Notes: generated by a model not told the origin, from the sequence alone. A stretch of 64,000 nt of DNA from Acinetobacter gandensis (GCF_001678755.1 NZ_LZDS01000025.1:124001-188000), one strand, 5' to 3'. Positions 1-9,430 are shown, counted from the first letter of the stretch. A program made the numbers and translations.

Positions 1-183
1 TTCTGCCTGTTGCTGAGTTTGAACTTGTTGCTGTGCTTTAATCAGACTTTTAAGTTCAGCAACTTCTGCACGAAGTTGCTCAATCTCTGAAGTGCTGCTT
101 GCTGCATGTGCCATTGACACTGTTGCTAAGCTCATTGCAACAACAAGCGTTTTCATTGGGTGGAATACAGTTTGAATTTTCAT
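1..183 (-). CDS. DcaP-like outer-membrane porin, N-terminal fragment (continues past the left edge)
   Basis: The first 61 codons read leftwards from an ATG at 183. They encode a cleavable signal peptide ending in SMAHA|ASS, followed by a heptad-rich coiled coil (SEIEQLRAEVAELKSLIKAQ) that becomes Gln-rich. A periplasmic coiled coil right after the signal peptide is typical of Acinetobacter DcaP-type trimeric porins, whose beta-barrel would lie off the window. A purine-rich stretch (gaaagagagc) precedes the start. The porin assignment is inference, because no barrel sequence is visible; another coiled-coil periplasmic protein is possible. Confidence 0.6.
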   Translation of the reverse strand, partial: MKIQTVFHPMKTLVVAMSLATVSMAHAASSTSEIEQLRAEVAELKSLIKAQQQVQTQQQAE

Positions 184-623
184 TCTAAGCTCTCTTTCGT
201 CCTATCATTGTTTTTTAAGCCCCTTCTATGGGTACTTTATGCTGTGCTTTATTTGAGCGGACAATAATCAAACTGCCTATCTGTGCTTTAGTCGCAGTGA
301 ATAAAAATTCAATGACACACAAAGGTGAAAAGCATTGTTAACTACTGACATTCCTCATAATAATCTATTGATATTGCTGGTAGAACAAGTCACGGACAGT
401 CCGCTCGCCCCCAATCATATGACCAAAAACACCACATAAAATACCTTTTAAGTATAAAAACATACCCTGAAAGTATTTAATAAATTATAGATTTCCGACA
501 TCTAGTGCAACCGTGCTGCAACTAATGTCTACCTTAATTTATATATAGCGTATTACATACCAATCCATATTAGTTATATTAAATAGTCATATCTGCATGA
601 CAATTTAGAAAATACCATTAAAT
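184..623. other. Intergenic region between the porin fragment and the drug exporter
   Basis: About 440 AT-rich bases lie downstream of the Bcr/CflA gene and upstream of the leftward porin gene. I see no convincing reading frame, tRNA or strong hairpin. It presumably holds the porin promoter and leader, but I cannot point to a good -35/-10 pair. Confidence 0.5.
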
Positions 624-1826
624 TTAAGCTTGAATACTCGCTTTTAACTGCTGAATTGAGTACATAGCAGCCCCAACAAACAAGAGCATGATGATTGCCA
701 TATTCAGTAATGGCTGCCAAATAAGCACACTTAGTAAAGCCCCACCAAGTAAACCGCATGCAAATTGAGCACTCCCCATGATTGCACTCGCTGTTCCTGC
801 GCGTGCGCCCTGCTCAGACATTGCTAAAGCCATTGCATTTGGTCCGGTAAAACCAATAGATGCAACACATAAAAACATGCCAAATAGCACTCCATATAAA
901 GACACTTGTTGCATAATAGCTAACACTAACAACACCATGACGCCTATCAATTGGATGATATTGCCAAACTGTAAACGTTGAAGCACATTAAAACGGTTCG
1001 CCAATTTCTTGTTTAAAGTTGAAAACAACATGATCCCTAGGGCATTTCCACCAAAGATATAGGCGAAGTTTTGCTGACTAAAGCCATATTCATCCATCAA
1101 AATGGCAGATGCACCACTGATATAACAAAACAATACTGCACCTGAAAAACACCCTGCTAACATCGGTTTTCTAAAGCTATCATCTTGAAAAATTGCACTG
1201 TATAAGCTGATAATTTGTTTGAAATTTAATTTTAGACGGCGCTCAACAGGCAGTGTTTCTTCAAAGAAAAAATGTACACAGCCCAGACAAATTACCCCCA
1301 CCAGCATTAACAGTGCAAAAATATACTGCCACTCAAATACTCTTAGTACCCAAGCGCCCAAGGTTGGCGCAATAATTGGCGCTATCGTGGTGACAATCAT
1401 CATACTGGCAAAAGCTTGTGCTGAGGCTTGCATACTCAGACGATCACGTATGGCCGCACGAGCAATTACTACGCCCACACATCCACCCAATGCCTGAACG
1501 ATTCGCGCTGCGATTAAACTCCATTCGCTATCTGCAAATATGCAAAGAAAACTCGCAGCAATATACAAAACCAAACCGAAATACAGTGGGGTTTTACGCC
1601 CAATACGATCACTGACAGGGCCATAAATTAACTGACCAATGGCAAGCCCTAAAAAATATGCAGGCACACTATTGGCCACTTGCTGCGTTGAAACATCAAA
1701 ATCATCAGCCATTTGTGGTAAAGCAGGCAAATACATATCAATGGATAATGGACCCAATGCTGTTAACAACGCTAGAAGTAAAATCCAGCGCTGGGAAAAG
1801 TCCTTTTTTTCAGGTGTTATTGGCAT
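624..1826 (-). CDS. Bcr/CflA family multidrug efflux MFS transporter
   Basis: A twelve-helix major facilitator of the DHA1 drug:H+ antiporter group, expected to export drugs such as bicyclomycin or chloramphenicol across the inner membrane. The N-terminus has the family signature LGPLSIDMYLPALPQMADDF, and the loop 2-3 motif reads GPVSDRIGRKTPLYFG. Motif C-like glycines follow in helix 5. I start it at the ATG at 1826 (MPITPEKKDFSQRW, 400 residues), which gives the usual Bcr length. The frame is open for 24 more codons upstream, but that extension looks nothing like the family. It is divergent from the YccS gene with a gap of about 130 bases. Substrate cannot be told from sequence. Confidence 0.88.
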   Translation of the reverse strand: MPITPEKKDFSQRWILLLALLTALGPLSIDMYLPALPQMADDFDVSTQQVANSVPAYFLGLAIGQLIYGPVSDRIGRKTPLYFGLVLYIAASFLCIFADSEWSLIAARIVQALGGCVGVVIARAAIRDRLSMQASAQAFASMMIVTTIAPIIAPTLGAWVLRVFEWQYIFALLMLVGVICLGCVHFFFEETLPVERRLKLNFKQIISLYSAIFQDDSFRKPMLAGCFSGAVLFCYISGASAILMDEYGFSQQNFAYIFGGNALGIMLFSTLNKKLANRFNVLQRLQFGNIIQLIGVMVLLVLAIMQQVSLYGVLFGMFLCVASIGFTGPNAMALAMSEQGARAGTASAIMGSAQFACGLLGGALLSVLIWQPLLNMAIIMLLFVGAAMYSIQQLKASIQA

Positions 1827-1960
1827 AATAATATTTCGTAGATGGACAGCAAGTTTTGCAGACAAGTTTACACTGCACATAGTATTATTTCTTAGCATCT
1901 AAGTGAAAATTCACACGATACAAATCTCTTTTAGCAATAAGCTTTTGTAAAGGAAATATT

Positions 1961-4129
1961 TTGAACGCCTGGCTTGCACGTCTGACACAAGCGACATATA
2001 ACACGACCTTTATGTATAACCTGCGCATGATCATTGCCTTCGCAGGTACTGCCTTTGTTCCCTATTATCTTGATCAGCAACTGATGACCATTCCGCTTAC
2101 TTTGGGTGTGGTTGCAGCAGGTCTTAGTGATATCGATGATCGCTTCTCTGTGCGCATCATGAACCAAATTTATACCTATATTGGTTTCTTTATCACCGCT
2201 GTTTCAATCTATGTGCTATTTCCACATCCGGTGCTGTTTGCCATTGGTTTAATTGTCTCTTGCCTCGGTTGGATTTTGCTTGGTTCACTCGGTCGACGTT
2301 ATGCCACCATTTCCTATGGTTGCTTAGTGATTGCAGTTTATTCTATGCTCGGTGTTGAGTTATTTGATAACTGGTATACCCAAGCAGGCTTACTCGTCAT
2401 TGGTGCTATCTGGTACGGCTTACTTTCAACGATTAGTTTTTTACTTTTCCCTGTACGCCAAGTGCAAGATAAATTAGCGCAAAGTTATTCATCTTTAGGT
2501 GATTTCTTGTTTGCTAAATCGAACTTGTTTGATGTTGATATGACACCTGAAAGTTATCAACAAAGCATGATTGAATTGTCACTTGAAAATGGCAAGCTGA
2601 TTGGCATCTTCAACGACATGAAAACCGCCCTACTCACCCGTTTAAAAGGTGACCGTGGACAAAAAGATACCCGACGTAGCCTGCAATATTATTTTGTTGC
2701 TCAAGACATTCATGAACGTGCCGATTCAGCACATATTGACTATCAAAAGCTGACCCGGATTTTTGAACATAGTGATATTTTATTCCGCTTTCAACGTGTA
2801 CTTTCAATCCAAGGTAAAGCGTGTAAAGATTTAAGTATCAGTATCTTACAACGAAAACCTTATCATCATAATAAACGCTTCAAGCACGCCTTTCATAACC
2901 TGAAACTCTCGCTCGAAAAGCTGCGCCAAGAACAACAATACGATGAAGTCTGGGTAAACTCACTGTTTTCGTTATACCAAAATTTAAAAGCCATTGACGC
3001 TCAACTACGTAATGTCGAAACTGAGCGCTATATCGACAAACAAGCCATTATTGAAAGTCGTTTAAAAGATGATGATCTAAAAGGTTGGGACGACATCGTG
3101 GTGCGTTTTAAACAGCATCTCAGTCCTGAATCCGTATTGTTTCGTCATGCAGTAAGACTTTCGATTGTGCTGTTCGTAGGCTACATTTTTGTACAAACTA
3201 CCGATATCACTTATGGATATTGGATTTTACTCACTGCGCTTTTTGTGAGTCAGCCTAACTTTAACGCCACCAAACGTCGTTTATATTTGCGCATTGTCGG
3301 AACGTTGGTTGGTATTACAGTTGGCTACGCGATTTTGTATTTTGTGCCTTCAGTTGAGGGGCAACTCCTACTGCTTATCCTAAGTGGCGTACTGTTTTTT
3401 GAATTACGGAGTAAGCAATATGCTCAAGCAACTGCATTTATTACTATTCTAGCGCTCATTAACTTCAACCTCGATGGAATGGGCTTTGCAGCTGCCATAC
3501 CACGTATGATTGATACCCTTATAGGCTGTGCATTGGCATGGTTAGGCGTGAGTTTTATTTTCCCCGATTGGAAATTTCGCCGTTTACCGCGCACCATTAG
3601 TCGTTCTATTCAAGCCCAATGTAACTACTTGGCAGAAGTGGTTGAGCAATATAAATCTGGACGTAACAATGGTCTAAATTATCGTATCGTGCGTCGTGCT
3701 GCACATAATACTGATGCAGATGTGGCTTCACTTATTTCAACTTTAGCCACTGAACCAGACTTTGACCCTGCCCAAAAAGCCTTAGCTTTTGAGTTCTTAT
3801 GCTTAAACCATACCTTTATTAGCTATATTGCTGCACTGGGCGCACACCGTGATAAGATTTCAGATCAGCAAGTCTTAAACTTATTAGATAAAGCATTAGA
3901 AGATATTCAAGGTGCTTTATTACGTGATGAAGTACCGGACTTGAGTTCACAAAACATGCTGCAAGAGATTCGTCAGCGCTTATCGCAAAATAATGATGAT
4001 GATCAAAAGTCTTTAATTGTGTTACAACAACTTTCATTGATGTTTAGTGTGTTGAATCAATTCAGTCAGTTAAAGCAAAATTTGAGTCATGAGCATGATC
4101 AAGCATCGACTGAATTGGCATCCTTATAA
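1961..4129 (+). CDS. yccS: YccS/FUSC family inner-membrane protein
   Basis: A 722-residue membrane protein of the YccS/YhfK (FUSC) family. It has two clusters of five to six transmembrane helices (about residues 20-150 and 395-530), each followed by a long helical cytoplasmic part. The second cluster has the FUSC-type pattern YGYWILLTALFVSQPNFNAT and LRIVGTLVGITVGY. Length fits YccS. The start is TTG at 1961: AAAGGAAA lies about 8 bases upstream and the protein begins right at the first membrane segment. The family is related to aromatic-acid exporters, but the physiological role of YccS is not settled. Confidence 0.85.
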   Translation: MNAWLARLTQATYNTTFMYNLRMIIAFAGTAFVPYYLDQQLMTIPLTLGVVAAGLSDIDDRFSVRIMNQIYTYIGFFITAVSIYVLFPHPVLFAIGLIVSCLGWILLGSLGRRYATISYGCLVIAVYSMLGVELFDNWYTQAGLLVIGAIWYGLLSTISFLLFPVRQVQDKLAQSYSSLGDFLFAKSNLFDVDMTPESYQQSMIELSLENGKLIGIFNDMKTALLTRLKGDRGQKDTRRSLQYYFVAQDIHERADSAHIDYQKLTRIFEHSDILFRFQRVLSIQGKACKDLSISILQRKPYHHNKRFKHAFHNLKLSLEKLRQEQQYDEVWVNSLFSLYQNLKAIDAQLRNVETERYIDKQAIIESRLKDDDLKGWDDIVVRFKQHLSPESVLFRHAVRLSIVLFVGYIFVQTTDITYGYWILLTALFVSQPNFNATKRRLYLRIVGTLVGITVGYAILYFVPSVEGQLLLLILSGVLFFELRSKQYAQATAFITILALINFNLDGMGFAAAIPRMIDTLIGCALAWLGVSFIFPDWKFRRLPRTISRSIQAQCNYLAEVVEQYKSGRNNGLNYRIVRRAAHNTDADVASLISTLATEPDFDPAQKALAFEFLCLNHTFISYIAALGAHRDKISDQQVLNLLDKALEDIQGALLRDEVPDLSSQNMLQEIRQRLSQNNDDDQKSLIVLQQLSLMFSVLNQFSQLKQNLSHEHDQASTELASL

Positions 4130-4214
4130 TTTGGATGATTTTGGAACAATATACTCACTGAATTGGTATAAATAATGCTAAACTTTTTACAGTTTTAAAT
4201 CTGTTACTTTGACT

Positions 4215-4775
4215 ATGACCGCAAAAAATTTATATGCCTATACGCTAGAGCCAGTAGCTTATGAAATTTCTGAAGAAGAACAGCGTTATGCGCAACTTGT
4301 TCTTTCGCGCAGCAATTTCAAAATTGGCCAAAAAGCGTGGCTCATCATGGGTGCTATTATCGCACTTGCAGTACTTGGACTGATCTTTATCAAAAACTAC
4401 TCAACCGTATTTTGCTGGGTAGCGATTGTCTGTGTTGTGATTTACTTCCTAGTGCGTAAATTCGGCATTGAATGGTATGCAAAACGCAAACTCAGTGAAG
4501 TGCCTGTACAAGAAATCAAAGGCATCCGTATGGGTGTACAACCACATGGTATCTCTATGCAGCAACGTATGGGTACTAACATGGGTACGATGACTGTCGG
4601 TTGGAAAGATATTCATGAATGGTACGATACTGCCGACTTCATCCTTTTAAACTTCAAAGTTAAAGGTCAAGATGGTGCGTATATTTTACCGAAACGCATG
4701 GACAGCAAAAAGTTTCCTTTTGCAACCATTCGCAAGCACTTGAACGAATCTGTTGGCCCAGCTAAATCTGTTTAA
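4215..4775 (+). CDS. YcxB-like small membrane protein
   Basis: A protein of about 187 residues with two adjacent transmembrane helices (roughly 45-85: AWLIMGAIIALAVLGLIFI and a second one ending LVRKFG) and a soluble C-terminal part. The C-terminal part reads GISMQQRMG...TVGWKDIHEW...YILPKR, an arrangement seen in YcxB-like proteins: a membrane hairpin plus a PH-like domain with a tryptophan-lysine-aspartate core and an ILPKR end. I use the ATG at 4215; the TTG two codons earlier is less likely. Function unknown. It stands alone between yccS and a strong terminator. Confidence 0.75.
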   Translation: MTAKNLYAYTLEPVAYEISEEEQRYAQLVLSRSNFKIGQKAWLIMGAIIALAVLGLIFIKNYSTVFCWVAIVCVVIYFLVRKFGIEWYAKRKLSEVPVQEIKGIRMGVQPHGISMQQRMGTNMGTMTVGWKDIHEWYDTADFILLNFKVKGQDGAYILPKRMDSKKFPFATIRKHLNESVGPAKSV

Positions 4776-4803
4776 TGAATTAAACCGAAATTTGCTGATA
4801 TAG

Positions 4804-4830
4804 AAAACCTCCATTCATGGAGGTTTTTTT
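4804..4830 (+). terminator. Rho-independent terminator
   Basis: A perfect stem AACCTCC / GGAGGTT with a six-base loop is followed by seven T residues, 28 bases after the YcxB-like stop codon. Confidence 0.88.
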
Positions 4831-4863
4831 ATGCAATTTATTCAAAACTTTATTGAAATTTAC

Positions 4864-4882
4864 AATAATGAGAATGAATATT
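4864..4882 (+). promoter_or_regulatory. Putative Fur box
   Basis: The 19 bases AATAATGAGAATGAATATT match the Fur consensus GATAATGATAATCATTATC at 14 of 19 positions. They lie about 84 bases before the start of the PepSY-reductase gene, so iron-dependent repression of that gene is likely. This is a by-eye match. Confidence 0.6.
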
Positions 4883-4965
4883 AATTACAAAATCCACATT
4901 CTCTGCCAAATCATCGTTTATAATTCGTCGCAATTCAGCCACCGTATATTCATATACTCTCCATC

Positions 4966-7629
4966 ATGCTAAAAAAGACCTTTTTCCAACTTCATTGGTT
5001 CTTTGGAATTACCGCTGGTTTAATACTCTCACTTATGGGCGTAACTGGCGCAATTTATTCTTATGAACAGCAAATATTAAAAGCCATCAATCAGGACAGT
5101 TATACGGTTGTTGCTGAACAAAAATCAAAACTCAGCCCTGCCCAGCTCTATCAACATTTCAGTCAAACGAACCCTGAAATGAAAATTAATAGTATTACAC
5201 TTGCACAAGACCCTACAGCTTCAAGCACAGTAAATATTGTGAAAGAAGGGGCTCGTCGTGGCTATAACATGATGGTCAACCCCTACACCGCTGAGGTTTT
5301 ACCCGAAATAAAAGGACAAGCCTTCTTTCAATTTGTTCAACAATTACACCGTAACTTAACTGTCGGCCCTATTGGTAAGCAAATTACAGGTGCATGTACG
5401 CTTATTTTGATTTTCTTTGTACTCAGTGGCTTATACTTACGCTGGCCTAAAAAGCATTCAATAAAACAATGGCTCGCAGTTAAACCCAAGCTTAAGGGTC
5501 GTAATTTCATTTGGGATTTGCATGCTGTTGTAGGAACATGGGTCATTATTTTCTACCTTGTTTTAGCATGTACAGGCTTGTATTGGTCATATGACTGGTG
5601 GCGTAATGGCATGTTCAAAGTATTAGGAGTTGAACGTCCGCAGCCTCAATTACAAGTAAATCAGGGTGCTAAAAAAGATCCTACTAATAGCCAAGGCTCT
5701 GAGAAAAAAGATGCTGGGCGTGGTGAACAACATATGCGTGGCGACGGAAATAACCAAGGTCAAACGCGACAAGACGCAGAACATCGTGGTGAGAGTCATG
5801 GCAAAAAAGAAGGTTTAAAACCTGAACAAATTAATATTGCCTTAAGCCAAAGTTGGGCAGGTTTTAATCAAAAAATTGGCCGTGAATATTCATCAGTTAC
5901 CTTTAATATTCCAAAAAAAGCCAATGGCGAATTAGAAATTAACTTTGTAGATGCTGTTCCACAACATGAACGCGCACGTAACAAAGCAACCTATAACTAC
6001 CAAACTTCATCACTGAATGATGTTGAGTTGTATGAAGACAAAAAGCTCAATGAAAAAATCATGAGCAGCATGCTGCCTGTACACCGTGGTAGCTTCTTCG
6101 GTCCAATTTACCAATTCTTTGCAATGGTAGCCTCATTGCTTATGCCACTGTTCTTTGTAACAGGTTGGATGCTGTATTTAAAACGTCGCAAGCAGAAAAA
6201 ACTGACTCAAGCAGCAAAAGCAAGCTTAGCACCGCTTAGTGTTGATCCAAATGCTAAACCTTGGTTAATTTGCTATGCCACCCAAACTGGGCTTTCAGAG
6301 CAATTGGCTTGGCGTACAGCAACGAGCCTACAAGAAGCGCGTCAACCTGTGAGTGTTAAAGCTGTTCAGCAATTAAGTACAGAAGACTTACAACAGGCGC
6401 ATCAAGTGTTGTTTGTTGCAAGTACTTATGGCACAGGTGAAGCACCTGATTTAGCCAGCAGTTTTGAACGAAAATTTATGCGTTTAACGCTAGATTTGAA
6501 ACATATTCAATTTGCAGTACTCGCGCTTGGCTCTCAAGAGTATCCAGATACATACTGTAGTTTTGGTCATGCGATTGCGGCTTGGATGACGAAAAATGGT
6601 GCTCAAGCACTTTTCAAAACCATAGAAGTAAATAATGCAGACACCAATGCCATTGAAGCGTGGAATGCGGCACTAGCAAAAGCATCAAAGCTTGAACTGC
6701 AAGCAATGAATATTATCAAAACCTTCGACACTTGGACTTTAACCCAACGTAGTTTACTTAATCCAAATAGTTTAGGTGCGCCAGCATTCAATATCGAATT
6801 AAAAGCGCAACATGAAGCAAACTGGCAAGCAGGTGATATTGCAGAAATTCAACCAGGCAACAGCCCTGAACGTATTCAACACTTTATGCAGCAACAGCAT
6901 ATTCCAGCAAAACAATTGGTCGATTCAACTCAGCAAACAATTGAACAAGCCCTTTGGGATAAAGATTTAACTGTTGAAATTGAGCCATTTGCCAATTTAG
7001 ATCATTTACTGGAACAACTCCCGACGCTACCGTCGCGTGAGTACTCAATTGCCAGCATTCCAAGTCAACAAGTTTTACGCCTTGTGGTACGTCAGCAATC
7101 TAATGCGCAAGGTGAATTAGGACTAGGTTCAGGTTGGTTGACTGCACACGCACCACTAAATACTCCTATACAGCTTCGCATTCGTACCAATGCATCATTC
7201 CACATCATTGATGACAATCGACCAGTGATTTGTATTGGTAATGGTACAGGTATTGCTGGTCTAATGAGTCTACTCCACTCACGTGTCCGCCAAGACTACA
7301 CCCAAAACTGGTTAATCTTTGGTGAACGCCAACGTGCGCATGACTTCTTCTATCAAGATGTCATCGAAGCGTGGCAGACCACAGGCTTTGTGCAGCACAT
7401 CGATTTAACTTTCTCTCGCGATCAGCAAGAAAAAATCTATGTGCATCATAAGCTGCGTGAGCAAGCAGAACGTTTACGTGCATGGGAAAAACAAGGTGCT
7501 GTCATCTATGTGTGCGGTAGCATTCAAGGTATGGCAACTGATGTTGATCATGCCCTGATTGATATTCTAGGTGAAGATACAGTTGAGAAAATGCGTAGCG
7601 AAGGTCGTTATCGCCGTGACGTTTACTAA
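4966..7629 (+). CDS. PepSY / flavodoxin / FAD-NAD(P)H reductase fusion, probable iron-responsive membrane reductase
   Basis: An 887-residue inner-membrane flavoprotein. Residues 1-405 are a PepSY-associated TM domain with four helices and conserved histidines (QLHWFFG, QLHRNLTVGP, WDLHAVVGTW, PVHRGSFFGP), probably haem ligands. Between helices 3 and 4 is a Gly/Lys/His/Gln-rich hydrophilic segment (about 230-283). Residues 430-570 are a flavodoxin domain (ATQTGLSE, ASTYGTGEAPD, LGSQEYPDTYCSFG). The rest is a sulfite-reductase-like FAD/NAD(P)H module (SREYSIAS for FAD, CIGNGTGIAG and YVCGSIQGMA for nucleotide, terminal RYRRDVY). Electrons would pass from NADPH through FAD and FMN to the membrane haems. 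With a Fur-box-like site upstream, reduction of periplasmic ferric siderophores is the likely job; that role is inference. Confidence 0.88.
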   Translation: MLKKTFFQLHWFFGITAGLILSLMGVTGAIYSYEQQILKAINQDSYTVVAEQKSKLSPAQLYQHFSQTNPEMKINSITLAQDPTASSTVNIVKEGARRGYNMMVNPYTAEVLPEIKGQAFFQFVQQLHRNLTVGPIGKQITGACTLILIFFVLSGLYLRWPKKHSIKQWLAVKPKLKGRNFIWDLHAVVGTWVIIFYLVLACTGLYWSYDWWRNGMFKVLGVERPQPQLQVNQGAKKDPTNSQGSEKKDAGRGEQHMRGDGNNQGQTRQDAEHRGESHGKKEGLKPEQINIALSQSWAGFNQKIGREYSSVTFNIPKKANGELEINFVDAVPQHERARNKATYNYQTSSLNDVELYEDKKLNEKIMSSMLPVHRGSFFGPIYQFFAMVASLLMPLFFVTGWMLYLKRRKQKKLTQAAKASLAPLSVDPNAKPWLICYATQTGLSEQLAWRTATSLQEARQPVSVKAVQQLSTEDLQQAHQVLFVASTYGTGEAPDLASSFERKFMRLTLDLKHIQFAVLALGSQEYPDTYCSFGHAIAAWMTKNGAQALFKTIEVNNADTNAIEAWNAALAKASKLELQAMNIIKTFDTWTLTQRSLLNPNSLGAPAFNIELKAQHEANWQAGDIAEIQPGNSPERIQHFMQQQHIPAKQLVDSTQQTIEQALWDKDLTVEIEPFANLDHLLEQLPTLPSREYSIASIPSQQVLRLVVRQQSNAQGELGLGSGWLTAHAPLNTPIQLRIRTNASFHIIDDNRPVICIGNGTGIAGLMSLLHSRVRQDYTQNWLIFGERQRAHDFFYQDVIEAWQTTGFVQHIDLTFSRDQQEKIYVHHKLREQAERLRAWEKQGAVIYVCGSIQGMATDVDHALIDILGEDTVEKMRSEGRYRRDVY

Positions 7630-7663
7630 GACTGCTCTTTAAGATCGTCATTTAATCTTCCTC

Positions 7664-7692
7664 AAAAAACCAGACGCCATGTCTGGTTTTTT
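7664..7692 (+). terminator. Rho-independent terminator
   Basis: AAAAAACCAGAC / GTCTGGTTTTTT forms a long perfect stem with a four-base loop, 35 bases after the reductase stop. A/T runs on both sides allow either direction. Confidence 0.88.
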
Positions 7693-7766
7693 ATATGCGC
7701 AGTTCTATATTCAGCTTTTCAATAAAAGTGACTAAACTAGCGACAAGTAAAAAATGTACGATTTAA

Positions 7767-8537
7767 ATGAAAAAAATCTTGTTAATTATATTTGGCACCC
7801 TACTCTGCGCGGATGCTACTTGGTTATTGGCACAGGACAAGATAAATCTTGGCATTGTACTCCCGCTAATCATTGGCATTTTTTTTCTCACCTGTAGCTG
7901 CTTTTCTGCACCAATTCAAAAGCTTTTAAATCGCTATCCCTACATTAAAGTGCTTTATCGTGTTTGTTGGAATATATTTTGGGTATGGCTATTTAGCTTA
8001 TTCCTTTTCTTTACCTATCTACATTTCAATAATCATAAAAATAATTCCGTAGCTCAAGTACAAGCAATCGTAGTACTGGGCAGTGGTATTGAAAATGGAC
8101 AACCCTCACCTACGCTAAAAGCTCGTCTTGATGCGGCAGCTCGGGTGGCAGTCACTCAACCACAAGCGGCCATCATCATGACTGGTGGATTAGGCTTTAA
8201 TGAAAACATTACTGAAGCGGATGTCATGCAACGCTACATACACACATACCACCCTCAAGTTAGCAATAAAATTTATCAAGAAACCCATAGCACAAGTACT
8301 GAGCTAAATTTAATCAATACTAAAGTGATATTAGAACAGTTAGATATTCCGCTAAATGCTCCAATTGCAATTGCTACTAGTGATTTTCACTTACCACGTG
8401 CACAAGCAATTGCAGCAAACATAGGTTATTCAAACATTTACCCTATCAGTGCGCCTACACCACTTTACATACGCTATAACGCATGGCTACGTGAATATTT
8501 TGCATTCATTAGTGGCTGGTTGTTAAATGAATACTAA
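7767..8537 (+). CDS. YdcF/ElyC family (DUF218) membrane protein
   Basis: A 256-residue protein with two or three N-terminal membrane helices (about 1-25, 28-50, 70-90) and a C-terminal DUF218 domain. The domain shows the family landmarks VVLGSG at its start, a TGGLG turn, E-A-x-V-M-x-R-Y, THSTSTELN and ATSDFHLPRA near the end. Relatives include E. coli ElyC/YcbC and SanA, linked to envelope integrity and lipid-carrier homeostasis; the biochemical activity is not firmly known. No clear ribosome-binding site precedes the start, but the hydrophobic N-terminus begins right at this ATG. Confidence 0.85.
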   Translation: MKKILLIIFGTLLCADATWLLAQDKINLGIVLPLIIGIFFLTCSCFSAPIQKLLNRYPYIKVLYRVCWNIFWVWLFSLFLFFTYLHFNNHKNNSVAQVQAIVVLGSGIENGQPSPTLKARLDAAARVAVTQPQAAIIMTGGLGFNENITEADVMQRYIHTYHPQVSNKIYQETHSTSTELNLINTKVILEQLDIPLNAPIAIATSDFHLPRAQAIAANIGYSNIYPISAPTPLYIRYNAWLREYFAFISGWLLNEY

Positions 8538-8568
8538 AAAACCGTGTATTTATAGAGATATACACGGT
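8536..8568 (-). terminator. Terminator for the DUF2750 gene
   Basis: A nine-base stem ACCGTGTAT / ATACACGGT, read leftwards, ends in six T residues. It lies just past the stop of the minus-strand DUF2750 gene and could also slow transcription of the convergent DUF218 gene. Confidence 0.72.
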
Positions 8569-8580
8569 CGAAGATGAAAA

Positions 8581-9042
8581 TTAGTTTAGACGAATGGTTC
8601 TAGGCAAGGGTATTTTAATGTTTTCAAACACTTCTGGGCGCTGTTGATAGACCTGATATAAATAATTTTTAATATCGAGTAGCATCTTTTCAGGGGCAAC
8701 CAAAATATTTTGCCCTTCAGGCGTTAAATCCAAAGAAACAGTAGTATTTTCGCTACGTAAAAACGGGATCACTTTTTCAATAAAATCTTTCAAGCTGATT
8801 TCTTGAATCTGGTAATTTGCCCAATTATCTTTAATAAGCAGTCGTGCTAATCCACGGTTTTGCCAAATTGCAAATGAGCGTTGACCTGTAGGTGTTGCGC
8901 AAAGTGCCCAACCATCTTGATAAAGCGCAATAACACCACCTTGAGCAACCATATTTTCAATAAATTGCTTATAAGTATCTTGAGGATTGTAATTTGTAGT
9001 TTGAGTTTTCGACGCGGCCTTGCGCTGATATGGATTTCTCAT
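8581..9042 (-). CDS. DUF2750-like protein
   Basis: A 153-residue soluble protein with no signal or membrane segment. The middle (about residues 26-110) has the DUF2750 pattern: a helix ending ENMVAQGGVIALYQDGWAL, then RSFAIWQNRGLARL, W-A-N-Y, a sxxDFIEKVIPFL helix and a glycine-poor end. The first 20 residues are basic and probably disordered. DUF2750 proteins are small domains of unknown role, often compared with immunity-like folds; I do not assign a function. It lies immediately downstream of the tRNA array on the same strand with no terminator visible between them, so read-through from the tRNA promoter is possible. Confidence 0.72.
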   Translation of the reverse strand: MRNPYQRKAASKTQTTNYNPQDTYKQFIENMVAQGGVIALYQDGWALCATPTGQRSFAIWQNRGLARLLIKDNWANYQIQEISLKDFIEKVIPFLRSENTTVSLDLTPEGQNILVAPEKMLLDIKNYLYQVYQQRPEVFENIKIPLPRTIRLN

Positions 9043-9124
9043 AGATCACATACGATATTAAAATTATTATAGAGCGGATTCTATGAAAACTAGAGAGATT
9101 AGGCAAGTATTATAAGAGAGAATA

Positions 9125-9200
9125 TGGTGGGCGCTGACGGGATCGAACCGCCGACATTCTGCTTGTAAGGCAGACGCTCTACCAACTGAGCTAAGCGCCC
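9125..9200 (-). tRNA. tRNA-Val (anticodon TAC), copy 4
   Basis: A 76-base tRNA with encoded CCA. Acceptor GGGCGCT pairs with AGCGCCC, the anticodon loop is CTTACAA, and the T arm reads GGTTCGATCC. It is the last gene of the eight-tRNA transcript. Confidence 0.97.
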
Positions 9201-9207
9201 TGAGGAA

Positions 9208-9230
9208 TAAAAACAACGCTGTTGTTTTTA
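9208..9230 (-). repeat. Perfect hairpin inside the tRNA operon
   Basis: TAAAAACAAC and its complement GTTGTTTTTA are separated by three bases. It lies in the spacer between the last Asp and last Val tRNA. Read leftwards, the hairpin is followed by TTCC, not a clean T-run. It may be a processing site or a weak attenuator. Confidence 0.6.
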
Positions 9231-9309
9231 TGACGCAAGACAAACGTATACGAAGTCTTGGTATCTGAAACATCTTAAATCTCAGGAATTTAAGATATTT
9301 TAAGATAAA

Positions 9310-9386
9310 TGGCGCAGCGGACGGGACTCGAACCCGCGACCCCCGGCGTGACAGGCCGGTATTCTAACCAACTGAACTACCGCTGC
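9310..9386 (-). tRNA. tRNA-Asp (anticodon GTC), copy 4
   Basis: A 77-base tRNA with encoded CCA. The acceptor starts GCAGCGG and pairs with CCGCTGC. The anticodon loop is CTGTCAC and the T arm GGGTTCGAGTCCC. The body closely matches the enterobacterial tRNA-Asp. Confidence 0.97.
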
Positions 9387-9430
9387 ATCACGATGTTTCT
9401 TGCGAAACACAACCTATATCTTAAAAGATA

